NCBI GenBank assembly: GCA_018817405.1
Contig: JAHITZ010000023.1
Location: forward strand, 1-59,279
Direction: 5' to 3'
Length of the DNA: 59,279 nucleotides
Origin: Nanobdellota archaeon
Lineage (GTDB): Archaea > Nanobdellota > Nanobdellia > Pacearchaeales > GW2011-AR1
Positions 52,149 through 59,279 of this stretch are shown here, one piece after another. The notes under the pieces were generated by a model. The model saw only the letters and a program-made list of their open reading frames with translations. It searched no databases and was not told where the DNA came from. The position numbers and the translations under genes are program-made. Each line of letters starts with the position of its first letter. Position 1 is the stretch's first letter.

Positions 52149-53354
52149 TTACTCCCCCACCAAAAATATCACTCCCCACAAAAAGATTGCTGCCGCAGTA
52201 ACAAAGGCAATTGAAAACTGAAGCAAATCCTTTGAAAAGAAAGCCAATAAAAACACCTCAACAGCTATCAGTAAAAACAAATACATATATCCCCTTACTT
52301 TTCCCAAAGACAATTTATAAAGAAGAACAAGATTAGCTAAAGAAAGCAGGCTAATCGCTATCCCTAAATAAAACAAAAGACCAATGGATTCTGTGATACT
52401 TTTACCAGAGAATATTTTTACGATAATCCCTGGAAAGAAATAAAACAAAACAAGCGCCGCCACAACAGCAAGCATAGTAATAACAAATGAGTTTAGAAAA
52501 ACATTTTCAGATTTCTTTTTAGTTTTATTCTCCGCAGATAATGGAAACATTGCACGGCTTATAGGTTGGGTAGCTATGAAAATAGTTTTAGCAAGGATAG
52601 AAGCAATTGCATAAGAACCAGCAACAACTTCTGAAAAAAAGATTCTTGCAAGTATAACATCCAGACTATAAAACAGCAAGATGGCAAGGTTGATACCAAA
52701 AGCTGGCCTTGAATATTCATAAATATTTTTAACATTTGCTTTTTTCTCTTTGGATTTTGTGATATCTCTAAATCCTGAAAAAGACAAGAAGAATGCAATC
52801 ATTAAACCAAGAATAGTTCCGGCAATCGCACCATAAACCCTCCACCCAATGTAAACAAGGACAAGAGCCATGCCTAATTTAATCACACCCTCAATTAACA
52901 TATTTACTCCCAGAGATCTGAAACGCTTCTTGCCTTGCAACAATCCCCTAGTTACAGGAAGCGCAAATAATAATAAAATCATAAAACCAGTCAACGCTAC
53001 AAGAGGGTATTCTATCTTTAACAAATACGAAAGAGGCACAGCCACTACCAGATATGTGACAAACAAGAATAAAGATACAAAAAAAGATTTTTTAAGAGCC
53101 CTCCTTAACAGGTTTTTCAATTTTCCTTTATCGTCTTCTCTAGAAGCATACTTTACAATAACAAGTTGAATAGATTCAGAAAAAACAGCAAGCAGATACA
53201 TTATAGAAAACAAAGTCAATAAAATGCCATAATCTGAAATAGTCAAAAGCCGAGCCATTCCAAAATGAAAAATAAAATTTATCAAATTAAACAGATTAAA
53301 TGCTACAAGCAAAACAAGACTCCCCCTTATCAAACTCTTGTCTATCTTTACCAT
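52149..53354 (-). CDS. Wzx-like flippase (MOP superfamily)
   Basis: A 401-residue integral membrane protein with about 12 helices; FNLINFIFHFGMARLLTISDYGILLTLFSIMYLLAVFSESIQLVIVKY is the exporter N-terminal pattern. It is the last gene of the aglB-GPT-wzx operon, starting 1 bp after the GPT stop. It would translocate the dolichyl-linked oligosaccharide that AglB uses. It is shorter than the 35326 paralogue (401 versus 517 residues). Confidence 0.85.
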   Translation of the reverse strand: MVKIDKSLIRGSLVLLVAFNLFNLINFIFHFGMARLLTISDYGILLTLFSIMYLLAVFSESIQLVIVKYASREDDKGKLKNLLRRALKKSFFVSLFLFVTYLVVAVPLSYLLKIEYPLVALTGFMILLLFALPVTRGLLQGKKRFRSLGVNMLIEGVIKLGMALVLVYIGWRVYGAIAGTILGLMIAFFLSFSGFRDITKSKEKKANVKNIYEYSRPAFGINLAILLFYSLDVILARIFFSEVVAGSYAIASILAKTIFIATQPISRAMFPLSAENKTKKKSENVFLNSFVITMLAVVAALVLFYFFPGIIVKIFSGKSITESIGLLFYLGIAISLLSLANLVLLYKLSLGKVRGYMYLFLLIAVEVFLLAFFSKDLLQFSIAFVTAAAIFLWGVIFLVGE

Positions 53355-54365
53355 TTAAGAAAAGATACCCTCTTTGAATATTAAAAATCCTAGAATGATA
53401 ATAATTATCTGAAAAGCCCAGATAAGAAAAACAGCCTTTTTTTCAGTTGGCTTTGTTCCGTATTTTTTCATCAGGAGTATAGCCAGGTGGTTTAAACTAT
53501 AAATCTTGTCATACTTCAAATCCAAACTTCCATCTTTTTTCGGTTTGCCAAAACTTTGCTTCAGCAGTTTCCCTCTAGATTTCAAGACAACTTCTATAAT
53601 TACTGGGATAAAGAAAAAAACAGCAACTTTTTCAAAATTTCCCAAAATAGCCATAGTTGCTACAAGTCCCCCGACGAGATATGTTAAAGAATCGCCACCA
53701 AGCACCTGCGCTGGATTAAGATTATAAATCAAAAAAGCAAACAATGAAGCAATCATGCACAGGGCAATAATTGAAAGCCAAGTATTTCCTGTAAAATAAG
53801 AGACCATTGCAAATGCTGAAATAAGAATAATCCCTTCTCCTGCTTCTAACCCATTAAAACCTGCCAAAAAATTTAATGTTGTCGTGGCTCCAACAACGCC
53901 GAGAGGAATTAAAACCAAAGGATAAACAATTCCTAAATCAACTGCACCAAAAAACGGCACCGAAACCACACTTTTCCCCGCATTTATCGCAATTAAAGGG
54001 ATTGAAGCAAAAGCCACAAGAACCAAACGCGTTCTCCTTCGCAGTCCAATTCTCCATCCAAGGATATCATCTGTAAACGCAATAAAAGATATAAACAAAA
54101 TAGAACTCATCAATGCAAATATTTCAACAAAATTGTCAGTTCTTTTGAGTATAAATGTGCTTATTGCAACATAAGTCAAAACCCCCAATACAAAACCAGA
54201 GATAACTGTAACCCCCCCAGCTTCAGCAATTTTCTCCCCTTTGAATTTATTCACATCTTTCCCAACCAAACCGGCATTTTTTGCCCGTCTAATCCATGGC
54301 GGAACAAAAAACAATGTTACAAGAAAACTTGCTAAGATTGGGAAAATTAAAATGTAACTCTTCAT
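53355..54365 (-). CDS. GPT/MraY-family UDP-GlcNAc:dolichyl-phosphate GlcNAc-1-phosphate transferase-like
   Basis: A 336-residue membrane protein with about ten helices. AFTDDILGWR holds the DD catalytic/metal pair, TTTLNFLAGFNGLEAGEGIIL the N-x-x-x-G-x-NG-x-E-AG signature of archaeal and eukaryotic GPT (ALG7) enzymes, and VLGGDSLTYLVGG the GDS loop. It starts the lipid-linked oligosaccharide on the cytoplasmic face by adding HexNAc-1-P to dolichyl phosphate. It overlaps aglB by 4 bp, so initiation and transfer of the glycan are co-expressed. Confidence 0.88.
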   Translation of the reverse strand: MKSYILIFPILASFLVTLFFVPPWIRRAKNAGLVGKDVNKFKGEKIAEAGGVTVISGFVLGVLTYVAISTFILKRTDNFVEIFALMSSILFISFIAFTDDILGWRIGLRRRTRLVLVAFASIPLIAINAGKSVVSVPFFGAVDLGIVYPLVLIPLGVVGATTTLNFLAGFNGLEAGEGIILISAFAMVSYFTGNTWLSIIALCMIASLFAFLIYNLNPAQVLGGDSLTYLVGGLVATMAILGNFEKVAVFFFIPVIIEVVLKSRGKLLKQSFGKPKKDGSLDLKYDKIYSLNHLAILLMKKYGTKPTEKKAVFLIWAFQIIIIILGFLIFKEGIFS

Positions 54366-57124
54366 CTTGCTATGCTTATTTCATCTGGATAATGATTGTT
54401 CAGATACTCTTCCTTAAGTTTTATACTATCTGGATAATTAATCTCCCAAATTCTTATCGGTCCCCTAACCCCCTGGTAGTACATTATATCAGAATTAAAT
54501 CCAGGATTTTGTGATTTTATCTGGCTAACAAAAAAATCATCTTCTGAATGAACTAATTTGAAAGCACCCTCTTCTTTATACAAGTAAAGTCTAGCTAATT
54601 GAGAATTTACAGTTCTTTTACTTAGATAAAGCAGTGCACCATCTTGTTCAATTTGTATGCCGCTTCCAGAAGGAATGACTGTAGGCATTAAATAGATTCC
54701 TGCTTCAACCCCTGTTCCAAAATCTTTAAACTCGCCGCTAAAGGTATACCTAAAAGGCAGATTATATTGTTGTCCTTGGTATACAAATATTCCTCTTGGC
54801 TGTTCTAAAACTTCTCCAGTGGGAGAATCTTTTTCAACCAGTATCGCACCAAGCCCTGCCTTGCCAGCAGGTAGAAAAACTCTTGTCCCATTTTCTTCAT
54901 AAATTATATCCTCGTCTAATCCAACCCCTCCAGCATAGACAAAGACCGTAGAATTCTTTTTTTCCTGTGTTTGTCCAAGGTCTCTAACAAATGTAGGGAT
55001 ATAACTTGCTCTGTCATAATTTACATCACTCCCTATACTAGAAAATGCAGAATACTTTCCAATGTCTGTAGAATCTATTAAGAAGTGCGTTGTCTTGTGA
55101 GCATATAAAAATTCTAAGGCCTCTGTTTCATTTGGTCCAGTCAAAGCATATCTTCCCATCATATGGTTCCAGTAAGGAATCGCATTTCCTCCGTCTAAAA
55201 CAGTAGCCCTTTCCCCGATAGATTGCAACCAATAACCATAATCCCACCAATGGCCAAATATAGCATTCTCTGGAGTGTTTTCCCTTACCCAAAACATTGC
55301 CTTTTGCCATTGTTGTGTGTAAATTGAAGGAATATGGTCAGGTGCCTGAGCTTTGACAGATGTATAAAACCCATAACCAGAAAATAAAGTGAGTATAATT
55401 ATCAAACCAACAAGAGCCCAAGCAATTATCTTAAGGGTGCCATTTTTAACTTTTTTTGCATCATTAAAAGAAGCAACTGCGAAATATGCTACAATTATTG
55501 AAACAGGGGGAACAAGCATCATGATTGTCCTTACCGCAGCCCTAGCTGAAATAATGCTCAAAAAGAAAAAAGTGAATATGAGAATCAAACCCAGGTCTAT
55601 CTGCTTCAGTTTTTCTTCTTCGCCGTTTTTATAATATTTGTAGTAATAAAAACCAACAACTCCAATGAAAATAATAAACCCAATGGCATAAACAAACAAA
55701 CTAAGATAATTTTCCCCATTCAGACTGCTGTTCGGAGAATATCTACTGAAGATTACAGACACTAAGAGAACAACATAAGCAAAGTTCAGAATCTTCCTTT
55801 CTTTTTCTTTAAAAACAAATATCATTTTGTTAAACAAATAAATTGAGCCAAAGAAAAAAAGCCAAAATGTTACTGGAACGCCACGAAGATGAGGACCAAA
55901 ACTATTTGCCCACTCATTGAAGTAGGGCTGCCTGTTTTCTGCAACTGTTTGTATTAATCTGCTTGTGGCTGGCTTAACGAGGTTGTCTTTTATTGCAGAA
56001 ATTTTAGAAGGAATAAATAAGGGTCCAAAAATCACACTTGCCAAAACAACCAAAAGAATTACCGTTATGATTATTGATAGAACTCTTGGTGGAACCTTGG
56101 ATATTTTTCCAGACTTAAAATGGTTTTTTAGGCTTGTGCCAAATATCAGGAAATGAATGAATATGACAAAGAAAACAACAAATGACGGACCAGTTGAGAT
56201 AGAACTGACAAGACTTTTAACACTGTATCTTGTTAGAGCCATCACGATAAAAGAAGAAAATAACCACAAAGAGTAAGTATAAAATCTAACCTTATCAACC
56301 TTTCCAAAGATGAATGCAAAAAGGATACAAGGGGCAATGGTAAGAAAGATAAAAATATACCCGCCCCATATATTTGCCATAGCGGCAGTTGACAGTCCAG
56401 CTAAGACAGCAAGCAAATATCTCCCCTGTTTATGCTCTGTTTTCCAGGCAGATATGAAAAAGTAAAAAGCCAGGAACAAAAACAAGAAAGCAGCAGATTC
56501 CTTCTCAGGAATTCCAGCGATTGTTCTAGGCAAAAGCGAAGGTATTACAGACAAAAAGAAAGAGCCAACCAATGCAATGATGTTTGCATTTTTCTCTCCC
56601 ATGCTTTCTAAGAAAATCTTTCTTGTCATAAAGAAAAACGCAATTACAGTCAGTCCGAACATAAAGGCAGGGTATAAAACAGCAGAGTGAGTAACAGATT
56701 CTGTGAAACCAAAAACCGCTGCGAATTTATGAAACCAAGCAATTAAATAAGGGTGGAGAAGATATTCTCCAGCCATATCAAACCCTACAGGCACATAACG
56801 CATTGTATCTGTCACCATTAGTTTTCCATGTTCAACAATATATTCAGCTAATCTCAAAAAAAAGAAAGGGTCTAAGTCAGGACCAAGCGTCCACGTCCCA
56901 GTTGTTATATCTTTCAAACCTCCTAAATTGCTTGTTCTGATTTTAACTGCTAAATAAGTTATAATGGCAAGAACAGCATAGGAAATCCAGTTATAATTGG
57001 TTTTAAAAAACTTGATGATTTTATCTTTCCTTATCTTAATGACTTCTTCGTCTGAAGTTATTTCAGCAGATTTATCTTCAACAATCTCATTTTCCCTCCT
57101 CTGAAGTGTTTGCCCCTCTTCCAT
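54362..57124 (-). CDS. aglB: AglB/STT3 oligosaccharyltransferase
   Basis: About 920 residues, GT66. The N-terminal half has 13 or so membrane helices with LGPDLDPFFFLRLAEYIVEHG, the first acidic D-x-D metal motif. WWDYG lies at residues 626-630 (55235-55249), the sequon-binding motif. The enzyme transfers lipid-linked glycan to Asn-x-Ser/Thr on the outer face. An insert FLPAGKAGLGA (about 54850-54881) in the C-terminal domain looks like a short dispersed repeat translated in frame. Start at 57124: TATATAA is centred about 28 nt upstream, whereas the ATG at 57157 lies in that box. First gene of the aglB-GPT-wzx operon. Confidence 0.93.
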   Translation of the reverse strand: MEEGQTLQRRENEIVEDKSAEITSDEEVIKIRKDKIIKFFKTNYNWISYAVLAIITYLAVKIRTSNLGGLKDITTGTWTLGPDLDPFFFLRLAEYIVEHGKLMVTDTMRYVPVGFDMAGEYLLHPYLIAWFHKFAAVFGFTESVTHSAVLYPAFMFGLTVIAFFFMTRKIFLESMGEKNANIIALVGSFFLSVIPSLLPRTIAGIPEKESAAFLFLFLAFYFFISAWKTEHKQGRYLLAVLAGLSTAAMANIWGGYIFIFLTIAPCILFAFIFGKVDKVRFYTYSLWLFSSFIVMALTRYSVKSLVSSISTGPSFVVFFVIFIHFLIFGTSLKNHFKSGKISKVPPRVLSIIITVILLVVLASVIFGPLFIPSKISAIKDNLVKPATSRLIQTVAENRQPYFNEWANSFGPHLRGVPVTFWLFFFGSIYLFNKMIFVFKEKERKILNFAYVVLLVSVIFSRYSPNSSLNGENYLSLFVYAIGFIIFIGVVGFYYYKYYKNGEEEKLKQIDLGLILIFTFFFLSIISARAAVRTIMMLVPPVSIIVAYFAVASFNDAKKVKNGTLKIIAWALVGLIIILTLFSGYGFYTSVKAQAPDHIPSIYTQQWQKAMFWVRENTPENAIFGHWWDYGYWLQSIGERATVLDGGNAIPYWNHMMGRYALTGPNETEALEFLYAHKTTHFLIDSTDIGKYSAFSSIGSDVNYDRASYIPTFVRDLGQTQEKKNSTVFVYAGGVGLDEDIIYEENGTRVFLPAGKAGLGAILVEKDSPTGEVLEQPRGIFVYQGQQYNLPFRYTFSGEFKDFGTGVEAGIYLMPTVIPSGSGIQIEQDGALLYLSKRTVNSQLARLYLYKEEGAFKLVHSEDDFFVSQIKSQNPGFNSDIMYYQGVRGPIRIWEINYPDSIKLKEEYLNNHYPDEISIAR

Positions 57125-57140
57125 TTTCTTTCTGTTTAAA

Positions 57141-57890
57141 GAAGATAAAAACAGCATTATATAAATCTTTCACAATTCGCTTATTTGTTTTTTACATATC
57201 TAAAATATTCACAAACTCCGCTAACTCCCTGAATTCCAAGATATGTTAATACAACTTCTGGATAACAAGGGACAGAGAGAAAAAGTGATGCATCAAAACC
57301 ACCTGCAGCGCCGACGACAGCGAGTTGGCAAGTTGCTTCTCCAGCAGCATGGCTTTTGTATTCCCCCATTCTTCTAAAAGCAGTTGGTGAAGCAAGAAAA
57401 GAAAGAACTATCTGTTGTCCAACCTCAAAAATATCTCTTGTTACTTTTCTCATAACTTCATAATTAGAAATCTTCCTTCTGATAAATTCTTAGTCTCCAA
57501 CGCTCTCTCCTACTTTCTCTTCTAATTCAGAGACTTTTTCCCTCCCATCAAAAAACTCAGTTAATACTTTTTCAGACACTCCTTTCTTTCTAAGACTTTG
57601 ATAACTATTTCCTACCCTTACAGCTACTTCCAAAAGTCTATTCATTTTCTCTTTGCGTTCTCCTCTTCTCCTCTGCAGAATTCTTTCCTAAGCCTCATCA
57701 GAAATATGTTCATACGCCAGTGATTGCCCTTGCAAATATCTAGAACTTTCTTCTACACAAGGTTAATCTCCCAGTTGTTCTGTTTTATCTACATCATCAG
57801 ATGCCGCTGTCTCTAGAGGTCTTTCTCTAACCAACAATCCTCCATCCATAAAAAATAGCCACTTCAAGGGTATAAAAATATTTCTCCCAA
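57141..57890 (-). repeat. duplicated segment, copy B (upstream of aglB)
   Basis: Second copy of the 51246-52135 unit. Its left edge (57141-57172) contains the aglB TATA box, its right edge the promoter of the broken paralogue. The two copies flank the 5.1-kb block wzx-GPT-aglB, so recombination between them could delete or duplicate that block. Confidence 0.78.
57181..57849 (-). pseudogene. broken paralogue of the 51367-52101 membrane protein
   Basis: Reading from ATG at 57849 in one frame gives GLLVRERPLETAASDDVDKT as in the intact paralogue, then three in-frame stops. The intact GDQAY is GD-TAA, DEAWER is DEA-TAG-ER, and a third TAA follows VGD at about 57490. The frame then continues to 57181, 223 codons in total with no frameshift. 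The C-terminal third (LSFLASPTAFRRMGEYKSHAAGE and a hydrophobic end) has diverged strongly. Two different stop triplets argue against recoding and for ordinary decay. 57890-58027 contains nothing else visible. Confidence 0.8.
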
Positions 57891-58027
57891 CCTAAAAATT
57901 TATGAGAAATACAATATTAATAATCAAATCCATAACAACCTGGGAGTTAAAGGTCTTTTCTTCACGGTTTAATTATTATTGATTATTGTAGCTAGTTCTT
58001 TTGTGTAACCTTGATTAATCAATCTTC

Positions 58028-58885
58028 TCAAAATAACAACGGCGTAACAAAAACCTCTAAAAGAGCTGCGGCAAAAAGAATCACAACAGAGACAATAATC
58101 AAATTCAGGGAATCCTGCAAAACTTCCCAAAACTTTTCTGTCCCTGTTTCATGCCGTATGATTGCCACAGAAACCATCCCTCCTGCAAGTGCAATTATAA
58201 AGTATGAACCAATTTCAAATATCCCATGCAAAAAGAACCTCAAAATGCCAATTGGCAGAGCAGCCAGTTTATAATCTGTGAAAATTCCTATTGCTGCCCC
58301 AATAACACTTGCGTTCCACGCGAGGATGAAAATAACACCTGCTCCAAAAATTAAAGAAAAAACAAGAGTAAAAAGAAGCACATACATGTTGTTGGTGAAA
58401 ATTAAAAAAAGTCTTTCCTTGTTTGTTAAAAAAGGTGTAACTTGTGTAGCGTCTTTAATTCCATACTGTCTGACACATTCATCAAAATTTCCCGGGCGGT
58501 TTATCATGCAGTAAGTTTCTATCTGCGCCCTAAAACTCTGTGTTGAGGGAAGAATACTATACCAAAAAGCAAAAGCCACTGTAAATCCAACAAAGAGCCA
58601 CAAAAACGCATATATTGCCCTTCTATGATCTTTCAGCAACTGCCAACTCCCTCTCCCTTTAACTATCTTGGTTTCCTCTAACCTTATCGTGTAGTAAATA
58701 AAAGGAATTGAAAATAAAACAGTAAAGAGAACAACTAAAACACCAGCTCTTTGGTTAAGAACAGCGTCTTGTGCAAAAACCCAGTTCACCAATAAAACAG
58801 ATAAACTTGCGTAGAAAGCCCCAATAAAAAACATCTCCCATGGCCTTCGCTCAGCCTTTTTTGGATTTATAAGCATCTCTAGCAT
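58028..58885 (-). CDS. SpoIIM-like (DUF95) membrane protein
   Basis: A 285-residue membrane protein with about six helices. LINPKKAERRPWEMFFIGAFYASLSVLLVNW and ILRFFLHGIFEIGSYFIIALAGGMVS are the conserved ends of the SpoIIM/DUF95 family, widespread in archaea. The function outside sporulating bacteria is unknown; a role in envelope integrity or transport has been suggested. A second in-frame ATG (58876) gives MLINPKKAER and is equally possible. TATA-like AATTAAAC lies about 27 nt upstream. Confidence 0.82.
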   Translation of the reverse strand: MLEMLINPKKAERRPWEMFFIGAFYASLSVLLVNWVFAQDAVLNQRAGVLVVLFTVLFSIPFIYYTIRLEETKIVKGRGSWQLLKDHRRAIYAFLWLFVGFTVAFAFWYSILPSTQSFRAQIETYCMINRPGNFDECVRQYGIKDATQVTPFLTNKERLFLIFTNNMYVLLFTLVFSLIFGAGVIFILAWNASVIGAAIGIFTDYKLAALPIGILRFFLHGIFEIGSYFIIALAGGMVSVAIIRHETGTEKFWEVLQDSLNLIIVSVVILFAAALLEVFVTPLLF

Positions 58886-59029
58886 TTTAATTGATTCCTC
58901 TCTTGATTGAGTTTAATTAGGAATAAGAGGTTAAATAGTTTATTGTAAGCACAGTATCTCCGCATACATCTCTAGAAGAGAGGTATGATTAACTCAACAA
59001 TCAACTCATCCTTATCAATTTTTAAAATC

Positions 59030-59071
59030 CCGCAAGAAATCCCGTTGCTTTAGCTGTGGGATGAATTGCGG
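59030..59071 (+). repeat. IS605-type end hairpin
   Basis: CCGCAA (59030-59035) pairs with TTGCGG (59066-59071). Inside it TCCC (59040-59043) pairs with GGGA (59058-59061), and GCT/AGC closes GCTTTAGC (59047-59054). Similar CCCGTxGCTTTAGCxGYGGGATG hairpins recur at the 3' ends of IS605/TnpB elements, so this may be the relic end of an older element abutting the new tnpA. Confidence 0.5.
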
Positions 59072-59103
59072 CAATCTTTTTCTATTTTGATTAATATAAA
59101 AAA

Positions 59104-59142
59104 GTGAGCGAGTCGTCGCTCACTGTATCTACAAACACAGTG
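59104..59142 (+). repeat. left-end hairpins preceding tnpA
   Basis: GTGAGCGA (59104-59111) and TCGCTCAC (59116-59123) form a perfect 8-bp stem with a GTCG loop. CACTGT (59121-59126) and ACAGTG (59137-59142) form an alternative overlapping hairpin. They lie 40-78 bp before the tnpA start, where Y1 transposases bind the left end. The rest of 58886-59103 shows only AT-rich sequence besides the hairpin at 59030. Confidence 0.55.
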
Positions 59143-59181
59143 AGAACTGACTTGTTCTAAATAAACTTAACGGAGGTAAAA

Positions 59182-59279
59182 ATGTATCAAACTTACGGGA
59201 ATTCGGTCGGGAACAACTTCAAGCACGTTAAGATAACGCCGAAGTATCGTTACAAAATGATGCGGCAGGAGAAGCTGAA
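59182..59279 (+). CDS. tnpA: IS200/IS605-type TnpA transposase, N-terminal fragment cut by the window end
   Basis: ATG at 59182, with GGAGG at 59172-59176 as Shine-Dalgarno. The 32 visible residues MYQTYGNSVGNNFKHVKI then TPKYRYKMM match the N-terminus of Y1 transposases (NSVG-x-N-x-x-H-hydrophobic-x-hydrophobic-TPKYR), before the HUH motif. The frame is open to the window end. It is oriented like the remnant at 2-145. Confidence 0.78.
   Translation, partial: MYQTYGNSVGNNFKHVKITPKYRYKMMRQEKL

Noticed and set aside
57181-57453. An independent 90-residue gene
   Set aside because: It is the last part of the stop-interrupted paralogue, in the same frame as the upstream remnant, not a separate gene.
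57181-57849. Stop-codon recoding (for example pyrrolysine at TAG)
   Set aside because: Both TAA and TAG interrupt the frame, and the intact paralogue has ordinary sense codons there, so decay is simpler.
1-59279. CRISPR array, rRNA or tRNA genes
   Set aside because: No regularly spaced direct repeats and no rRNA or tRNA-like stretches were seen in the intergenic regions I read.

Overview
The window is a 59 kb stretch of AT-rich archaeal DNA that is almost entirely a cell-surface glycan and protein N-glycosylation island. The archaeal assignment rests on an AglB/STT3 oligosaccharyltransferase with a WWDYG motif, an archaeal GPT-type GlcNAc-1-phosphate transferase, DPM/ALG5-like glycosyltransferases, a DUF2304 protein and a SpoIIM-like protein. 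It also rests on promoters: nearly every first gene has a TATA box centred about 24-30 nt before its ATG and no leader, while internal operon genes sometimes carry a Shine-Dalgarno. The poorly conserved small proteins fit a DPANN-type archaeon, but the phylum cannot be fixed from sequence reading alone.

Layout. 1-192: 3' remnant of an IS200/IS605-type element (broken tnpA plus end hairpins). 370-9961: a GT-C glycosyltransferase, a methyltransferase, a WbpE-like aminotransferase with a WbpB-WbpD fusion (a UDP-2,3-diacetamido-uronic acid type pathway), an amidohydrolase, two polysaccharide-deacetylase-like proteins and a radical SAM protein. 10148-23343: GT4 and GT9 glycosyltransferases, methyltransferases, an FAD oxidoreductase/Gfo-Idh-MocA/GT4 operon, two alkaline-phosphatase-superfamily proteins (one fused to a methyltransferase) and a small ribbon-helix-helix protein. 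A strongly folded non-coding segment (22027-22297) sits between 11-bp direct repeats.

23347-32234: the most distinctive block. A divergent APH-type kinase is followed by eight same-strand genes: B12/radical SAM, split transketolase (two genes), HIT/GalT-like protein, radical SAM-SPASM, HD protein, Nudix and a second radical SAM. It reads like an undescribed pathway for an unusual activated sugar or small molecule. 32224-42677: a TylF-like methyltransferase, a decayed methyltransferase fragment, B12/radical SAM proteins, a Wzx-like flippase, a GT4, a RelBE-type toxin-antitoxin pair sitting between copies of a gene 3' end, a gene broken by one stop codon, a GT2 and a ferredoxin.

42903-58885: the N-glycosylation core: GT-C enzymes, DPM-like GT2 with DUF2304, B12/radical SAM, a YdjM-like membrane protein, an ALG5-like GT2, a flippase, GPT and AglB in one minus-strand operon, an intact two-helix membrane protein and its stop-riddled duplicate, and a SpoIIM-like protein. 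58886-59279: IS200/IS605 end hairpins and the first 98 bases of a tnpA. Both window edges are therefore IS sequence, so the window may be a contig broken at a repeated IS.

Working model (inference): nucleotide sugars made by the 3202-6019 enzymes and perhaps by the transketolase/radical SAM block are assembled on dolichyl-phosphate by GPT and the GT2/GT4/GT9 enzymes. They are tailored by methyltransferases, phosphotransferase-like AP-superfamily proteins and B12/radical SAM enzymes, flipped by Wzx-like carriers, extended outside by GT-C enzymes and transferred to protein by AglB.
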